DNA from: Craspedostauros australis
Taxonomy: Eukaryota; Bacillariophyta; Bacillariophyceae; Mastogloiales; Achnanthaceae
Assembly: GCA_026770025.1 (NCBI GenBank)
Contig: JAMXDE010000006.1
Location: 558,001 to 622,000 of the forward strand
Reading direction: 5' to 3'
DNA: 64,000 nucleotides
A program made the position numbers and the translations under genes. Below are positions 11,131-22,791 of this stretch, one piece after another. Below the pieces are notes generated by a model. The model had not been told where the DNA came from. It made no database searches and was given only the letters and a program-made list of their open reading frames with translations. How positions within the stretch are numbered: the first letter of the stretch is position 1; every line of letters begins with the position of its first letter.

Positions 11131-12199
11131 ATGCAACCGCAAGCATCAATGCAAGAAGCCGCCACTACATCCAATGTCGCCCATGAGGGCATGCACCTCC
11201 TTGGACGGCCTGTGACAATTGATCAGTGCAATCCTCCCCCTCCCTGGATGCACAGAACCTTCCAAACATCATTTGGAACGAATGCAACGGTGGCAGCAAA
11301 GGTGTGGGAGGGCCTGGTCCACCACGACCTTATCCCAAGCAACGCACGCATGGAGCACATGCTCTCGGCCATGGCCTTCCTCAAACAATACTCCTCATGG
11401 GATGCACTAGCTGTGAGACTCAACCGTGATCGGAAAACATTGATGAAATGGACATGGATCATGCTGGAAGGGATGGGCAGGTTGAGCACAAAAATTGTAA
11501 GTCAACCGTGGCATGCATGTGCCATGATGACTGCTGCAATTTGCTCCACACCTCATCCTTACTCACCATCATTGTCAACTCTCCGATGTTTGCTTCCAAT
11601 GCTGTTCCCTGCACTTGCAGATACTCCTAAACGATCGAAAAATAAATGCCAAGCCTCATGCAAAGCAGCTCATGTCTGTTGATGGAACGGATTTCCGCAT
11701 CGTTGAACCAAAGCCATTCAACAAGCTCTGGTACTCTCACAAATTCAGACATGCTGGGCTTCGATATGAAACTGGTGTGTGCATTGAGACCGGGCATCTT
11801 GTGTGGGTGCGGGGACCCTATGTTTGTGGTGAATACCCAGACATCACCATCTTCCGTGAATGCCTCAGACAGCAACTGGATCCTGGTGAGCAGGTCGTCA
11901 CAGACAAAGGCTACAGAGGCGAGGCAGCATGTTGTTTGGAGCGCACTCGTTTCAATGGAGTTGTCCGTGCCCGCCATGAGACCGTCCACAAGAGGTTCAA
12001 AAATTGGGGGTGTCTTGAGAACAAGTGGCGCCATGCTCACGAGCGGCATCAGCTTGCAATGTATTCAGTAGCTGCAATAACACAACTGGAGTTGCAGCAC
12101 ACAAACCCCTTGTTCGACATTCACCAGACAATGGCAAACATAATGGAGGTGAGAACCTGGGTTGCCTCGCTCGTGGAAGATCCAGAGCAGAACAGCTAA
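11131..12199 (+). CDS. PIF/Harbinger-like (DDE_Tnp_4 type) transposase, one intron
   Basis: Exon 1 is 11131-11496. The intron begins GTAAGT at 11497 and ends at GCAG 11620. Exon 2 is 11621-12199. The joined frame encodes 314 residues, with no frameshift. The N-terminal half is helical and contains AVRLNRDRKTLMKW, a likely helix-turn-helix. The C-terminal half has the DDE core: first Asp in SVDGTDFRI, second Asp in VVTDKGYRGE, and Glu in RHETVHKRFKNWG. Motifs such as WYSHKF, GLRYETG and WVRGPY match DDE_Tnp_4 proteins that I recall as abundant in diatoms. Start chosen at the first ATG before MQPQASM. The reading frame is intact, so it may be active or recently active. Terminal inverted repeats were not located. 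Confidence 0.85.
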
Positions 12200-15061
12200 T
12201 GCATAGATAACACATTGGTTCATAGAATACAGGTTTAATTCCGAGCCCTTGGTGTTGTAGTGATGTGTCTTGCCATTTGGATAGCACGTGGGGATGCATG
12301 GAGGCGCTGGAATGGTGACCCCAAAAACTGATACGACACAACAATGCGATGGTATGCTTGGGCAATGAGCACACATGTTTCTGTGAACCAACACAGAATT
12401 GCAGAGGAGTGTATGTGCATGGTGCATGGTGCATTGTGTCCACACAGTCGTAGTTGCCAACGATGTCTCTAGAAATGATGCCGAGATTCTGTGAGACTGC
12501 ATGTGCTGAATGAGCCACTGCTACTATACTGGAGGTGTGATTTCACATTGTGCGGACCCAGGAATACAGAGGCACCAAGGAGGAAGCCAATCTGGCTGCT
12601 TGACAAGTGTTGCTTTGGACCAGACCAGTGCAACGGATCCAAGAAAGGGAGCGCGCGAGCGAAGTGCATGGGACTGGTGAAGCTATCTTCGTGTAGGAAT
12701 CGTTGTACACACTATAGTAGAGTTGCTGTGAGAAATGGCTGCAACCGAGGATACAAGTAGTCGTATACCGCGAGGAGAAACGAATGATGCATGCAGATGG
12801 CACGCTGTGCTCGACAGCCGCACACAGAGCAAAAGGGGAGAGGCAGGAACAGTGACGAGATGACTAGCACAAGGGTGACTACATTGTCATGGGGGTGCAT
12901 GTGTGGGAACCAGATCGCACCTATGATGCCTGTGAAGGATACAGAGACGAACGAAGACGGCTCACAGAACTGCTAATCGACAGGCTGAGGGGGTGATGAT
13001 GTGAATGGATGAAAGGCAACCGAAGAGGAGCACGATGATGAATGAAGGGAACCAAAATGGGCGAGCATCACAGCAATGCAAGAACGAAGAAGGGTGCTAC
13101 ATACACAGAAGAAGAGAGAGATGACGATGGGACGCGATCAAAGCGAAGATCGATTTGGCTTGCCATCATCAAACCCGAAATGCGGCGACCGATTGCAAGT
13201 CGACGGCATTGATTTTGTCTGCCTGAAGGCGTAGACCCAGCCAACCGACAGGAAAGATGGGCAAAAAATGAACGCCACCACAAACCAGCGCAGCCGGACG
13301 GATGGCACAAAAGTCTTCTGGAAGAATGGCGAAGACAACGACAGAGTCTGCCAACCTGCGAGGGCCAGAACCACACGGAAGGCGCAGACAGCGACTGTCA
13401 GACACAAAGCAAAACAAAAGCTGTAGAAAGCAATCCCGAAACAGAAAAATGACAAAATTACGATGAATTAGAGTATAAAGATGAACAAAGATGAATAATT
13501 CTGATAGAAATTACGAATCGGTTTTGGATAGAGCTCCTTTTACGATTTTCCACTGCCCCCCGAGCAAGTATTCTATTACTTGTGGAGGAGAACAGAGTAT
13601 TTCTATGATGGAGTACGGTGGAGTACGGTGAAGTCCGGGTAGAGTACTTCCAGTTGCGATTGTACTTGCAGTTTTACCTGAATCCGTCTTCCTCTTTGCA
13701 GTTGAATACGAGGATGTGTTTGTGCTAGTGGGTATGATCTGTGTGTCTGCAGGCATGTGTTTGTGAGTGTGTGTCTGTGTGGTACTCGCACGAAGCTGTG
13801 CTTTTGTTCGCAGAACGGACGGTCGAAGCGGGGCCCATGCAGTTCGTGTCAGAGCGGGACGCGATGAGATGCGATGTGATACGGCGGTTGCTCAACCCCC
13901 CTCGTGCGCGGAGCGCGCGCCTTGGTCGGCACATCAGGTCGAGCTCGTGATGACATGACTGCTTCTCTTTTGTCGCAACCTCTTGGTGCTGTCGTGCCTT
14001 GCCACGAACAACTCATACCACCAAACATGGGGCACACAGCTACGAGCAGAGTAGCCGCGTCCCTCTTCTTCTTGTTTCGCCTTGGCGAGGTCTCTCTCTC
14101 TCTGTCATCACAGATCCTTGACGTTTTGCGCTGACTTTCTCTTCAGTTCTCCGTGGAGGCCTGATGCCACAATTCTCCCAGGACCGTGTTCGGCGCAAGC
14201 AAGACGCCTTCACGCCGTGCGCCAAAACCCGTCACTTCCGTTCCTTGTTCGTTGACGCTCCAAAATGCTCTTATCACGACAGCTTCCGTTCTCCGCAAAG
14301 AACGATCGAACGCGTATCCTCGCTGTTTCCACGCGGTACGGCCAAGATTCCGATCAACCAAACGGGAAGATGCGCGAAAAAAGGGAACTCCGCGTCTGAC
14401 TTCCGTCGTTAATTGGCTGCCGTGGGTGTGGCACTTGTACTTGCGCTCATTGCGCATCCCCGTAAAAAGTGGGAAGATTCAGCTGACTATCGTCACTCAA
14501 CATGTGGTACACCAGGTTCGCCTTTGCACTTGCGCATCTGTACACATGTTCGTTCGTGACGCCATAAATAACCCTGCACCGTCTTCAGTCTTGCCTTGCG
14601 CCTTCGATTCGCAGGTTCTGATCGTTGCATCAGAATCAGATGGCGGGTGTCAGCTGTTTGTGACACCACGATCATTCGAAGAGAACACTTCAACTATAAT
14701 AGTACCACCTTAATTGTACTATCATGAAACACAATGGTACTTCAATTTGTGGTACCTTCCGGTCGACGGCAAGACTCGCGAGACCAACGAAAACGAGAAG
14801 AAAAGACGAACGACAGAAATGGCCAATCGCCAACGAATGCGCACACAAACATGTTGTTCTGTGTGTGTGAGAACAAGACGACGCAAGATGACAACAACCA
14901 CAATGGGAAAGGAATGATAATGAAGAGCAGCGTGTCTGTGTCCTTGCGATTGTGATTGTGTAGGTGGAGTCCATACAATAGAATAGAGCAGAATAGAACA
15001 GCGGCGTCACCTTCATTCATTCATTGTGCGTGGGCGGTGCAGAAAGATCCGTTTGGAAGAA
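12200..15061. other. intergenic, no confident gene
   Basis: About 2.9 kb with only scattered open frames. A plus-strand frame at 14186-14713 and a hydrophobic minus-strand frame at 13455-13138 are the longest worth noting. Neither has a domain or a clean start. A CT-rich and GC-skewed patch around 13900-14100 may be regulatory. Confidence 0.4.
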
Positions 15062-15663
15062 ATGTCGCAAAACGAAAAACTGAAGCCGGGGCAGAAGTTC
15101 CCCACGCCGACGCCAGGGTTTGGTGATCGGGTGTTCTACGAGAGCCTGCTGAAGCAGAGACCAGACTCTCTCATGGCGCAAGAATGGTGAGTCCTTGCAG
15201 TGCCATTGTGACGATATCACATGTCGATATCATGCGATGCGATGGGATGCGATGGGATCGGCCAACTATCATGGCCAATGTGCGCCAATACGATCACTCG
15301 CTCACTCATTCACTCACCGTCATGCATCCATTCATACGCACGGTGTCAAGTATACATTATTTTGCTTGGCTCTACTCGTACTGTCCTACCATTGCAACTA
15401 CATACTCGTACATGTGTTTCATGCACCATATGCACGCTTGCATCATCAGGTGCATCAACTACGGTGTGCTGTCGCACAAGAAGGCCGAGAAGCTGCACAA
15501 GATAGTCACGACACGCAAGAGGCAGGTGCGAACGGGAGGCGGCGCAGCGGTCGTGTCACCAGCGCCGAAGAAGAAGAAATCGAGGCTCGTGAAAGAGGAG
15601 GGCATCGATCCAGACATGGCCGGCTCCGGTGGCTACGAAGGGGTAGGAAGACGTTCTCTGTAA
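15062..15663 (+). CDS. small conserved-looking hypothetical protein, one intron
   Basis: Exon 1 is 15062-15186 and exon 2 is 15450-15663. The intron starts GTGAGT and ends ATCAG, and the split codon becomes Trp (QEW-CINYG). The product is 112 residues. The N-terminal half reads LKPGQKFPTPTPGFGDRVFY then ESLLKQRPDSLMAQEWCINYGVLSHKKAEKLHK (two adjacent stretches, 20 or fewer at a time in the protein). It is followed by a basic KKKKSR tail that could act as a nuclear localisation signal. The pattern of a short helical module ending in EWC-x-x-Y/HGVL looks conserved, but I cannot name the family. The stop could move if a further donor at GGGGTAGGAAG (about 15641) is used. Confidence 0.68.
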
Positions 15664-16172
15664 ATGAGCAGGGGGTGTTTGGTTTTTGACGGCGCAACTG
15701 AGTGAGTGAGCGAGTGAGAGTGGACGCATGAGATCGACCACCGCTGCGAAATGAACGATGCTGAGGATATCTACCAGGGTGGGTACAGACACCCAACTGC
15801 ATCATCAATCATGGAATGAGTGCAATGCATGACACTCGATGTGATGCTGTGTTTGGCGGTGCAACACACGGGTGAGCTGATGTGCAGACTCATTGGTATC
15901 AACTCTTGCGGACACTTCTATTCTGGAGAGAGACAGTAGCGGGGCAAGTACATCTCGCAAGGTTCCTATCATGCATCCTTCTGGACAAAGCGCTCTCGAG
16001 TGCTATACTCCACAAAGCTACTCCATGCGCTGCAACATGAGCTCACATTCCACCCTGGTAAATCAGCTCAACGAAGCACCAGAAACTCAGCCTGCACTCT
16101 CATGCAATCCTCTTAAAAACATGGATTACGAGTACGATCGCATACTTGTGGTGGGTCTCTGGCCTCGCTGTC

Positions 16173-18270
16173 TCACTGAGCCGAAGGAATATCGTAGCAT
16201 GTGATATCATTCGACGTGTCGGCGACGAAGAGTGCAGCAGGATGCCTCGTTGAGCACACCCAGTTGACTTTGGCGGTATGGTTGATCCCGAACAACACCT
16301 GCGGCTTGTCGCTCATCATCGATTGCAGGTCTCTCGTGATCTCATCGGTGGCGGCAGCGGGGGTAGAAATAGCGCTTCCGGTTTGCATGGCCATACCCTG
16401 ATTGCTCAAAAATGACTGGCTGAAGAGATTCCTTGGATTGTTGTAGTTGCTTTCAACTCCCACCACGCCCATGCCCACATCCCAAATGAGGATGGTGCTA
16501 TCCGTCCCCGCCGTGACAACGACTCGTTCGTTGCCTCTTGCGAAGCGAGGGAACATGACAGACGCCACGGACGACGCATGCCCACCCTCCAACAAACCGA
16601 CCTGCACGAGCGATCCGCTCTCCACGCAGAACACACCAGCGTCTCCATTGCCATACCCCGCGGCCAACAGCTTCCCACTCTCGCTCCAATCCAACGAATA
16701 CACAAACGGAGGGTTGGCAACCTGCGGTCTCGTCACTGTGCTGCTTCCGTCCTGCTCCGCATCAACAGCTTGTTTGACGAGGAATGTTGAGATCGGTTTT
16801 CTTCGTTCGTGAACGGCCCGTGTACGATACCAAAGCATGAAACGAAAACGTGAATGCAATCAAGTGCCAAGCGTATGTGAGAATGATGTGGTGGTGGATC
16901 GATACGCCAGACAGTGCTCCAGTTGCAGAACGCCGAAACACCTCGGCAAACAAGCCCATGCATACTCGTGCACACGCATTTGGACTCGCACGTATAATAT
17001 GTCGATGAAAACTGATGCTTTTGCTTCCAGAAGCTCCGCGCAAAGCAACAACTGATCGAACGCCCTTCTGACTTTCTCCTCCATGAGTACCCGTACTGAA
17101 CGAATACATATGATCCACTCACTTTGGTTTCGTCGCATCCCAAAGACGGATATTACAATCGGTGCCCCCGCTGGCCAGCTCGAGGGATTTCTGCGGACCG
17201 CGACGGAAGGCGCACGTTGGGATCACAACGACCGCATTGGCATCATGATGCAGTACATCGCTCCGTGTTGACGCAGCGTCCATCACCCGTATCGTTCCGG
17301 CATCGTCGCAGGTCGCCATGTACAATTTCGTTTGGTTCTGATTCTGATTTTGATTGGCTCGCTTCTTCTGTCCCGAACCTTTGCCACCTTTCCGCTTCGT
17401 GGCCTTGTGATGAAAGTGACGGAGGCTGATCTGATTGACTTCATCCTGATTGTGCAGGATGCTCGACATGTCTCTGATGGGCTCCGTCAGCAGAGGCCCC
17501 GTGGCCTTGCGCAGATCGAATTCGTACACAAATCGATCCATTCCAAGGTACCTGCCGATGAAGAAAGAATTCCAAGCAGGACCACGAGGCAGTGGTGTCG
17601 GCATTGGCAGAGATACCCGATGCGCGTACGAGTCGTAGGACATGAGGACGCATCAATGCATCATAAGGATTGGTTTGTGTAGATGACGGTGGCATGTATA
17701 AGTACCATACAGGACTGAATGTGAGATCACAGAGAGCACCGAGCGTCTGAATCGATCTGTCCATGGAGTACACAAACCATCATCCATTCATTCATTCATT
17801 CATTCATTCATGCGTCAACTCATGTGATTGAATCGCACATTGCGAAGCTCCACGCCGCTCTACTCACTTGCATTATACTTTCGAGTATGAGCATTTGCGG
17901 AGTCGCCTTTTCTCGTCAAGCACAATGTCATAGTACCACACGTACAAGCAACTTACACTGAGTGCTCCTTCGCGAAACTCGATGCCGACGACGATTCTCC
18001 ATCCATGCCCACATCTGAAGCAGTGTCTGCATCAGCTTCATTCGGTGCCATGGGCGCGGTGGGCCGAAATGCGACTGACTGAACCTCATGCTTAGTGGGG
18101 ATGCACAAGCATGCGCGGAGCTTCTGCTCCCGCAAATCCCACAGCCTCGCCGTCTTGTCTTCCGATCCGCTCAGCAGCAAATGCTCATCGTCTGAAACAT
18201 CCATGCACAGAACAGATCCTCGATGGCCGAGCAACTTGCGTGAGCCGATAACTCCCTCTTTTGACGACAT
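16173..18270 (-). CDS. WD40-repeat protein, WDR53-like, three exons
   Basis: Exons are 18270-17957, 17551-17123 and 16800-16173. Donors are GTAAGT and GTGAGT; acceptors are GGCAG and CGAAG. All phases agree, giving 456 residues. WD units are visible: LLGHRGSVLCMDVSDDEHLL with GSEDKTARLWDLR in exon 1, VYLGMDRFVYEFDLRK created by the first splice, LYMATCDDAGTIRVMD and LASGGTDCNIRLWDA in exon 2, and VYSLDWSESGKLLAAGYGNG, VVTAGTDSTILIWD and CSTRHPAALFVADTSNDITCYD in exon 3. A basic insert with a QNQNQNQ run precedes the third blade. Overall size and blade order fit a single beta-propeller like WDR53, which is 358 residues in human as I recall. The role is unknown; a CUL4-DDB1 adaptor is possible because DLR motifs end blades. 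Its start faces TOP3 across 564 bp. Confidence 0.8.
17785..17811. repeat. (ATTC)n microsatellite
   Basis: About six ATTC units inside the first intron of the minus-strand WD40 gene. Confidence 0.9.
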
Positions 18271-18834
18271 TGTTCATGTCCTTCGCTTTTTGATCGACAA
18301 TGACGAGTGGCCTCTGCGTATGTGCAACTGTGTGTGCCGTCCTTGTCTTTGCGTGTTGCGGATGGTGATCTGGATTGCGATCTGGGAAGTGATCTGGATG
18401 TGAAAGTTGACTTTGATGGCTGATTGACGTTTGCGTCGTCACGTTCTCCCACCACCTTCCCGCGAAGTGATTTCACGATCTTGTTCATGCCCACCAAGCG
18501 CAAACACCCGCTCGCGTACATGCGGCCAGACACAGCAACACCGCGTCCAATTCGGAGACAGAAAAATGGCGCCAAACAAAAACGCAACAGGTCAGAAACC
18601 CGGAGGTGCGAGGTTGGAGGGAAAGTCTGGACAGGCCAAGAAGAGAGACGAAACCACAAACGCCAACACAGCGTGTTCATTCCAGATCGTACAACTTTCT
18701 TGCCGACTCTCTGCCAAAATGCAGAGTATTGCACAATACGGCACAAGGGTACTCTCCCAATCCAACATAGATCGTACTCCACCCATTGCTCTGACGCAAC
18801 CAAAGCACTCCAAGACAGACGTCATATCAGACCA
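18271..18834. promoter_or_regulatory. shared divergent promoter region (inferred)
   Basis: 564 bp between the start codons of the WD40 gene (minus) and TOP3 (plus). Open frames cross it but show no domain. Arrangement alone suggests a bidirectional promoter; no core element was identified with confidence. Confidence 0.4.
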
Positions 18835-19776
18835 ATGCCACAACGCAGGAACTTCCGCGGTGGCGGCCAGGGTGGTCCCATCAAGATCCTGAACGTGGCC
18901 GAGAAGCCGTCGGTGGCACGATCGTTGGCAGGGGTGTTCAACCGCATGGCGCAATCCAGGGAGCAGCCCATGCGGCGCGAGGCTGCCCAGATCTTCCGAC
19001 ACGAGAACGTGCAGTTCCCGCGAGTGTTCGACCAAGGCAACCAGCCGCAGCATCAACAACACCAGCAGCAGCAGCAGCAGCAGAGACTGCAGCCATCACA
19101 AGCGCCGAGCGCAGGCCACATGATGATTACTACGTCGGTGCGCGGCCATCTGGCGTCGATCGACTTTGGGAGCATGTACGGTTGGGGACGGTGCGATCCC
19201 GTGGAGCTGTTCGAGGCGCCATTGGAGACCAGCTACCGCGACGACATGGACGGGCTGTACAAGATGCTGCTCAAGCTGTCCAAGGAGGTGCAGGCCGTCA
19301 TCCTGTGGTTGGATTGCGATCGGGAAGGGGAGGCCATCGGCGCCGAAGTCGAGGAGGTGTGCATCGAGGGCAACAGTCGGCTTCAGCCCTTCATCTACAG
19401 AGCGCGTTTCTCGACTGTGATGGACGGCGAGATCAAGCGAGCTTTGAACACGCTGACGCGCCTCAATCGCAGCTTCGTGGAGGCGGTCCAAGCCAGGTCG
19501 GAGATGGATCTGCGTGTGGGCGCCGCCTTCACTCGTTTCCAGACCGTTAGGCTGCAGAAGAGATTCCAGCTGCCAACCAGGTCCGTCATCAGCTACGGTC
19601 CTTGCCAATTTCCGACTCTCGGTTTCGTCGTCGAACGTTGGGCAAGGATCCAGACGTTCATTGAGGAAGATTTCTGGTTCCTGGAGCTCACGCTTCAGAT
19701 TCCCACAGTACCATCATCCAACGATGCAGCAACACCACCACCAGCACAATCGCCAGACGGCAGAGAGACGCAGGAT

Positions 19777-19847
<71 letters not shown>

Positions 19848-22201
19848 CGGCAATAACCGAGGGCGAGCAAATCATCGGCAAGCCCGCACTGCCGGATCGC
19901 GGCCTGTCGTGTTCACGTGGAAACGGCAGCGGCTGTACGACAGGCTGATGACCCTCATTCTGTACGAAAGCTGCCTGGAACACGACGAGGTGGTGGTCAC
20001 GGCCTTGACGGGACGACCAAAGAACAAGTGGCGTCCTGTGCCGCTTGCCACCGTCGAATTGCAGAAGCGCGCATCGCGATACCTCCGGATTGGCAGCGAG
20101 GCGCTCATGGGTGCGGCTGAAGGGCTCTACCAGCAGGGTTACATCAGCTACCCACGTACGGAGACTGAGCGTTTCCGTGCCGAGTTTCAGCACCAGCCTC
20201 TGATACAGGACTTGACCTCCATCGGTGGTCAAATTGGGCAGTGAGTTTCGCGTGTTCGAGTGTGTCTCGTGTGTCTGGTGCTGAGACTGCCAGCTGGATG
20301 ACTCTCCCCGTGCGAATGGATATGACCCACTGTACTGACGTCGTCAATCGGTACACCCCATCATACTCATCAACCTTCTATCTTCTCTGTCCTCTATTCT
20401 TTCCCCTTTTCGCTTTCGCTTTGATCTCCCACTCGTCGACGACAGGTACGCGACATCACTGCTGCAAGGAGGCTTCCAAGTCCCCCGTGCCGGGCAGCAC
20501 GATGATCAGGCGCATCCACCGATCACACCATGCAAAGCTGTCGATCCACAGACGATCCAAAACCCAATCCAACGCAATATCTACACCCTGATTGTGAAGC
20601 ACTACCTGGCGTGCTGCTCCCGAGACGCCATTGGTCGCGAAAGCTCCATCACGGTGCAGATTGGCACCGAGGAATTTTCAGCAAAGGGCCTGATGATTAT
20701 TCACAAGAACTGGCTCGACATTTACGAGCCGTGGGAACGCTGGTCCACAGGGCAGGGGCAACTCCCTCCCGTTGAGGTCGGCAGCCGGATTGCGCCGTCG
20801 TCGCTGTTGATGAAGGATGGCAGAACCTCGCCGCCGTCTTTGATCACCGAGGTGGAGCTCATTGCGCTCATGGACAAGAACGGCATCGGCACCGACGCCA
20901 CCATCGCGCAGCACATTTCGACGATCCAAGACCGCGACTACGCGCACAAGGACGGAGCGCAGCGCTTTGAACCGACGCCGCTGGGGATCTCCTTGATTGA
21001 GGGATACAACAGCATGGGATATCAGCTCAATAAGCCAGATCTGCGACGCGAAGTGGAGCATGAGTGCAACCTGGTGGCCAGCGCACAAAAGGTGAAGAAT
21101 GACATCGTCGAGCCCATCCTCGCCAACATGAGGCAGATCTTCATCACAGCAACTGCCGAGAGCTATAAGCTCGATGCTGCGATGTCACGGCGCTTCAACA
21201 GGCTGGGGACCGACGCCGACAACTTCGTCGTCGCACAACGCAACTTCAGCATCTGCGGAGACTGCGGTGGATCAATGACGATGAAGCAAGAGACGGATGT
21301 GGGTGGTGGCCGACGCGGAGGTAACAACAACAATCGAACCCAGCGAAAGTTGTTGTTCTGCGACACGTGCCAGGCTGGCTGGACGTTGCCGCGTGGTGAC
21401 CATCGTCCCAAAACGGAACAGGAGAACCAAGGTCCACCGGTGAAGTGCCCGATCTGCAACTTCCAGGTGGTTCGCGTGCTGCGCGGCAACGGCTACGAAG
21501 GAAACGGGTATCACGTCTGTCCCAAATGCTTTTCGGATGCACCCGTCCAATACAGTGGTGGAAGCAACAACGAACTGCGCTGCTTCAGCTGCAAGCACCC
21601 CACCTGCAGCCTGGCCGGTGGTTCGCAAAGCGATGGCGTTGAAATCTTCGCCTGTCCCTTCTGCCGACAAAACCAAACCGCCGCAGGTCCCGGCAAGGTC
21701 TGCATCAAGAAGAATAGCAAGGGATACGTGCTGTCATGCTCGAACTACTCCAGCCGCCAACGCTGTTCGTACACCATCTGGCTCCCCAAGGCAAGCCAGA
21801 CCGTCACCGTCGATGCCACGAGGAATGACCTGGTGTGCGCAACATGCACGGCAGCCGGAAACGGGACGGTGCGGAAGATCAGCTTCACTTGGAAACCTGG
21901 CGACGTCCCGCCGCATTTCGGCATGTCCTCCACGACCTGCGTGTTGTGCGATGTGGATTTCCGACGAGATTTCCATGTCAACCTGCCCCAACCAAATCAA
22001 GTCACAACGAACAACCGCAGACGTGGCCAGACGACACGGGATAGGGGAAGAGGTAGAGGGCCAGCCCGCGGTAGAGGTCGAGGCAGAGCTGGAGCTGGAG
22101 GTAGAGGTAGAGGTGGGCAAAACGCCAACGATGGGAATGCCCAGGTGTGCTTCCGATGTGGCCAACCAAGCCACTTCGCAAGTAACTGTCCACAAACTTG
22201 A
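18835..22201 (+). CDS. TOP3A: DNA topoisomerase III (type IA, TOP3-alpha-like)
   Basis: Exon 1 is 18835-20240 and exon 2 is 20446-22201. The intron starts GTGAGT and ends ACAG. The product is 1053 residues. It relaxes or decatenates single-stranded DNA and, with a RecQ helicase and RMI1, dissolves double Holliday junctions in the nucleus. The Toprim domain starts at KILNVAEKPSVARSLAG (about residue 15), with DCDREGEAIG near 160. The catalytic tyrosine is Tyr439 in YISYPRTETERF. TDATIAQHI and the domain II/III region lie in exon 2. The C-terminus has several zinc-ribbon-like Cys pairs (CGDCGG, CDTCQ, CPICN, CFSC, CPFCRQ), an RG-rich stretch, and a CCHC knuckle (CFRCGQPSHFASNC). Two insertions are unusual: a Gln run near residue 80 and 24 consecutive Asn near residue 315, splitting the core. 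The start at MPQRRNFRGG was preferred to earlier in-frame ATGs because the conserved domain begins 14 residues later. Confidence 0.97.
19777..19848 (+). repeat. (AAC)24 trinucleotide repeat inside TOP3
   Basis: Perfect AAC repeat of 72 bp coding 24 Asn in frame, between the Toprim and active-site regions. It is likely a length-variable, disordered loop. Confidence 0.95.
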
Positions 22202-22791
22202 ACATATAATATAATAGTATAATGTGAGATACAGCGACTCCAGCGTGTTGTAGTATTCAAATGGAGATTTTCGCCAGTGGTCCCGAGGACTTCCGCTTTC
22301 CCCAACTATGGAGCGTCGTGGCGAACGCAAGTGCGCCGACAAGACCGGTTTGGTTCTGTTTCGCTAGACTTATTGATGAAACTATGGACATCGCCATTTC
22401 CGTTCGTCTTCGTGACTCAAGGAATCGTGTTAAGCCCCCACAACTTTTGAACACATCCAACGGAAGACAACCACGGATGAGGTGAGAACTTTGTGTGTGT
22501 TTGTGCGAGTTGGTGTGCGTTGGTTGGTGCCAACAGAACAGCACGTTAGTGAGTATTCATGCCTCCCACAGTATTCACATCAATTATACATCGACATCTC
22601 CACCTACTGATGCTCATCATTGCACTTCGTATGTGCATATGAACGAGCAGAGCAGCCAGCAATCGATCGATCTTCACAAAATCAAACAGGGCGGCATCGA
22701 AGGTGCGGCATCACTATCATTGTCACCGCCATTGTCGCTGGCAGTATCCACGGCATCGCCGTCCTCGCTGAGGCGAGTGTGCGTGTGAACG
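22202..22791. other. intergenic spacer
   Basis: 590 bp between the TOP3 stop and the start of the coiled-coil gene, both on the plus strand. It should hold the TOP3 3' end (AT-rich at 22200-22225) and the next promoter. No other feature seen. Confidence 0.5.

Noticed and set aside
13138..13455. Hydrophobic minus-strand frame (FCFGIAFYSFCFALC...)
   Set aside because: No ATG, no matching upstream exon found, no recognisable membrane family; kept only as a possible exon fragment.
14186..14713. 175-codon plus-strand frame
   Set aside because: No domain, no compositional support, no conserved motif.
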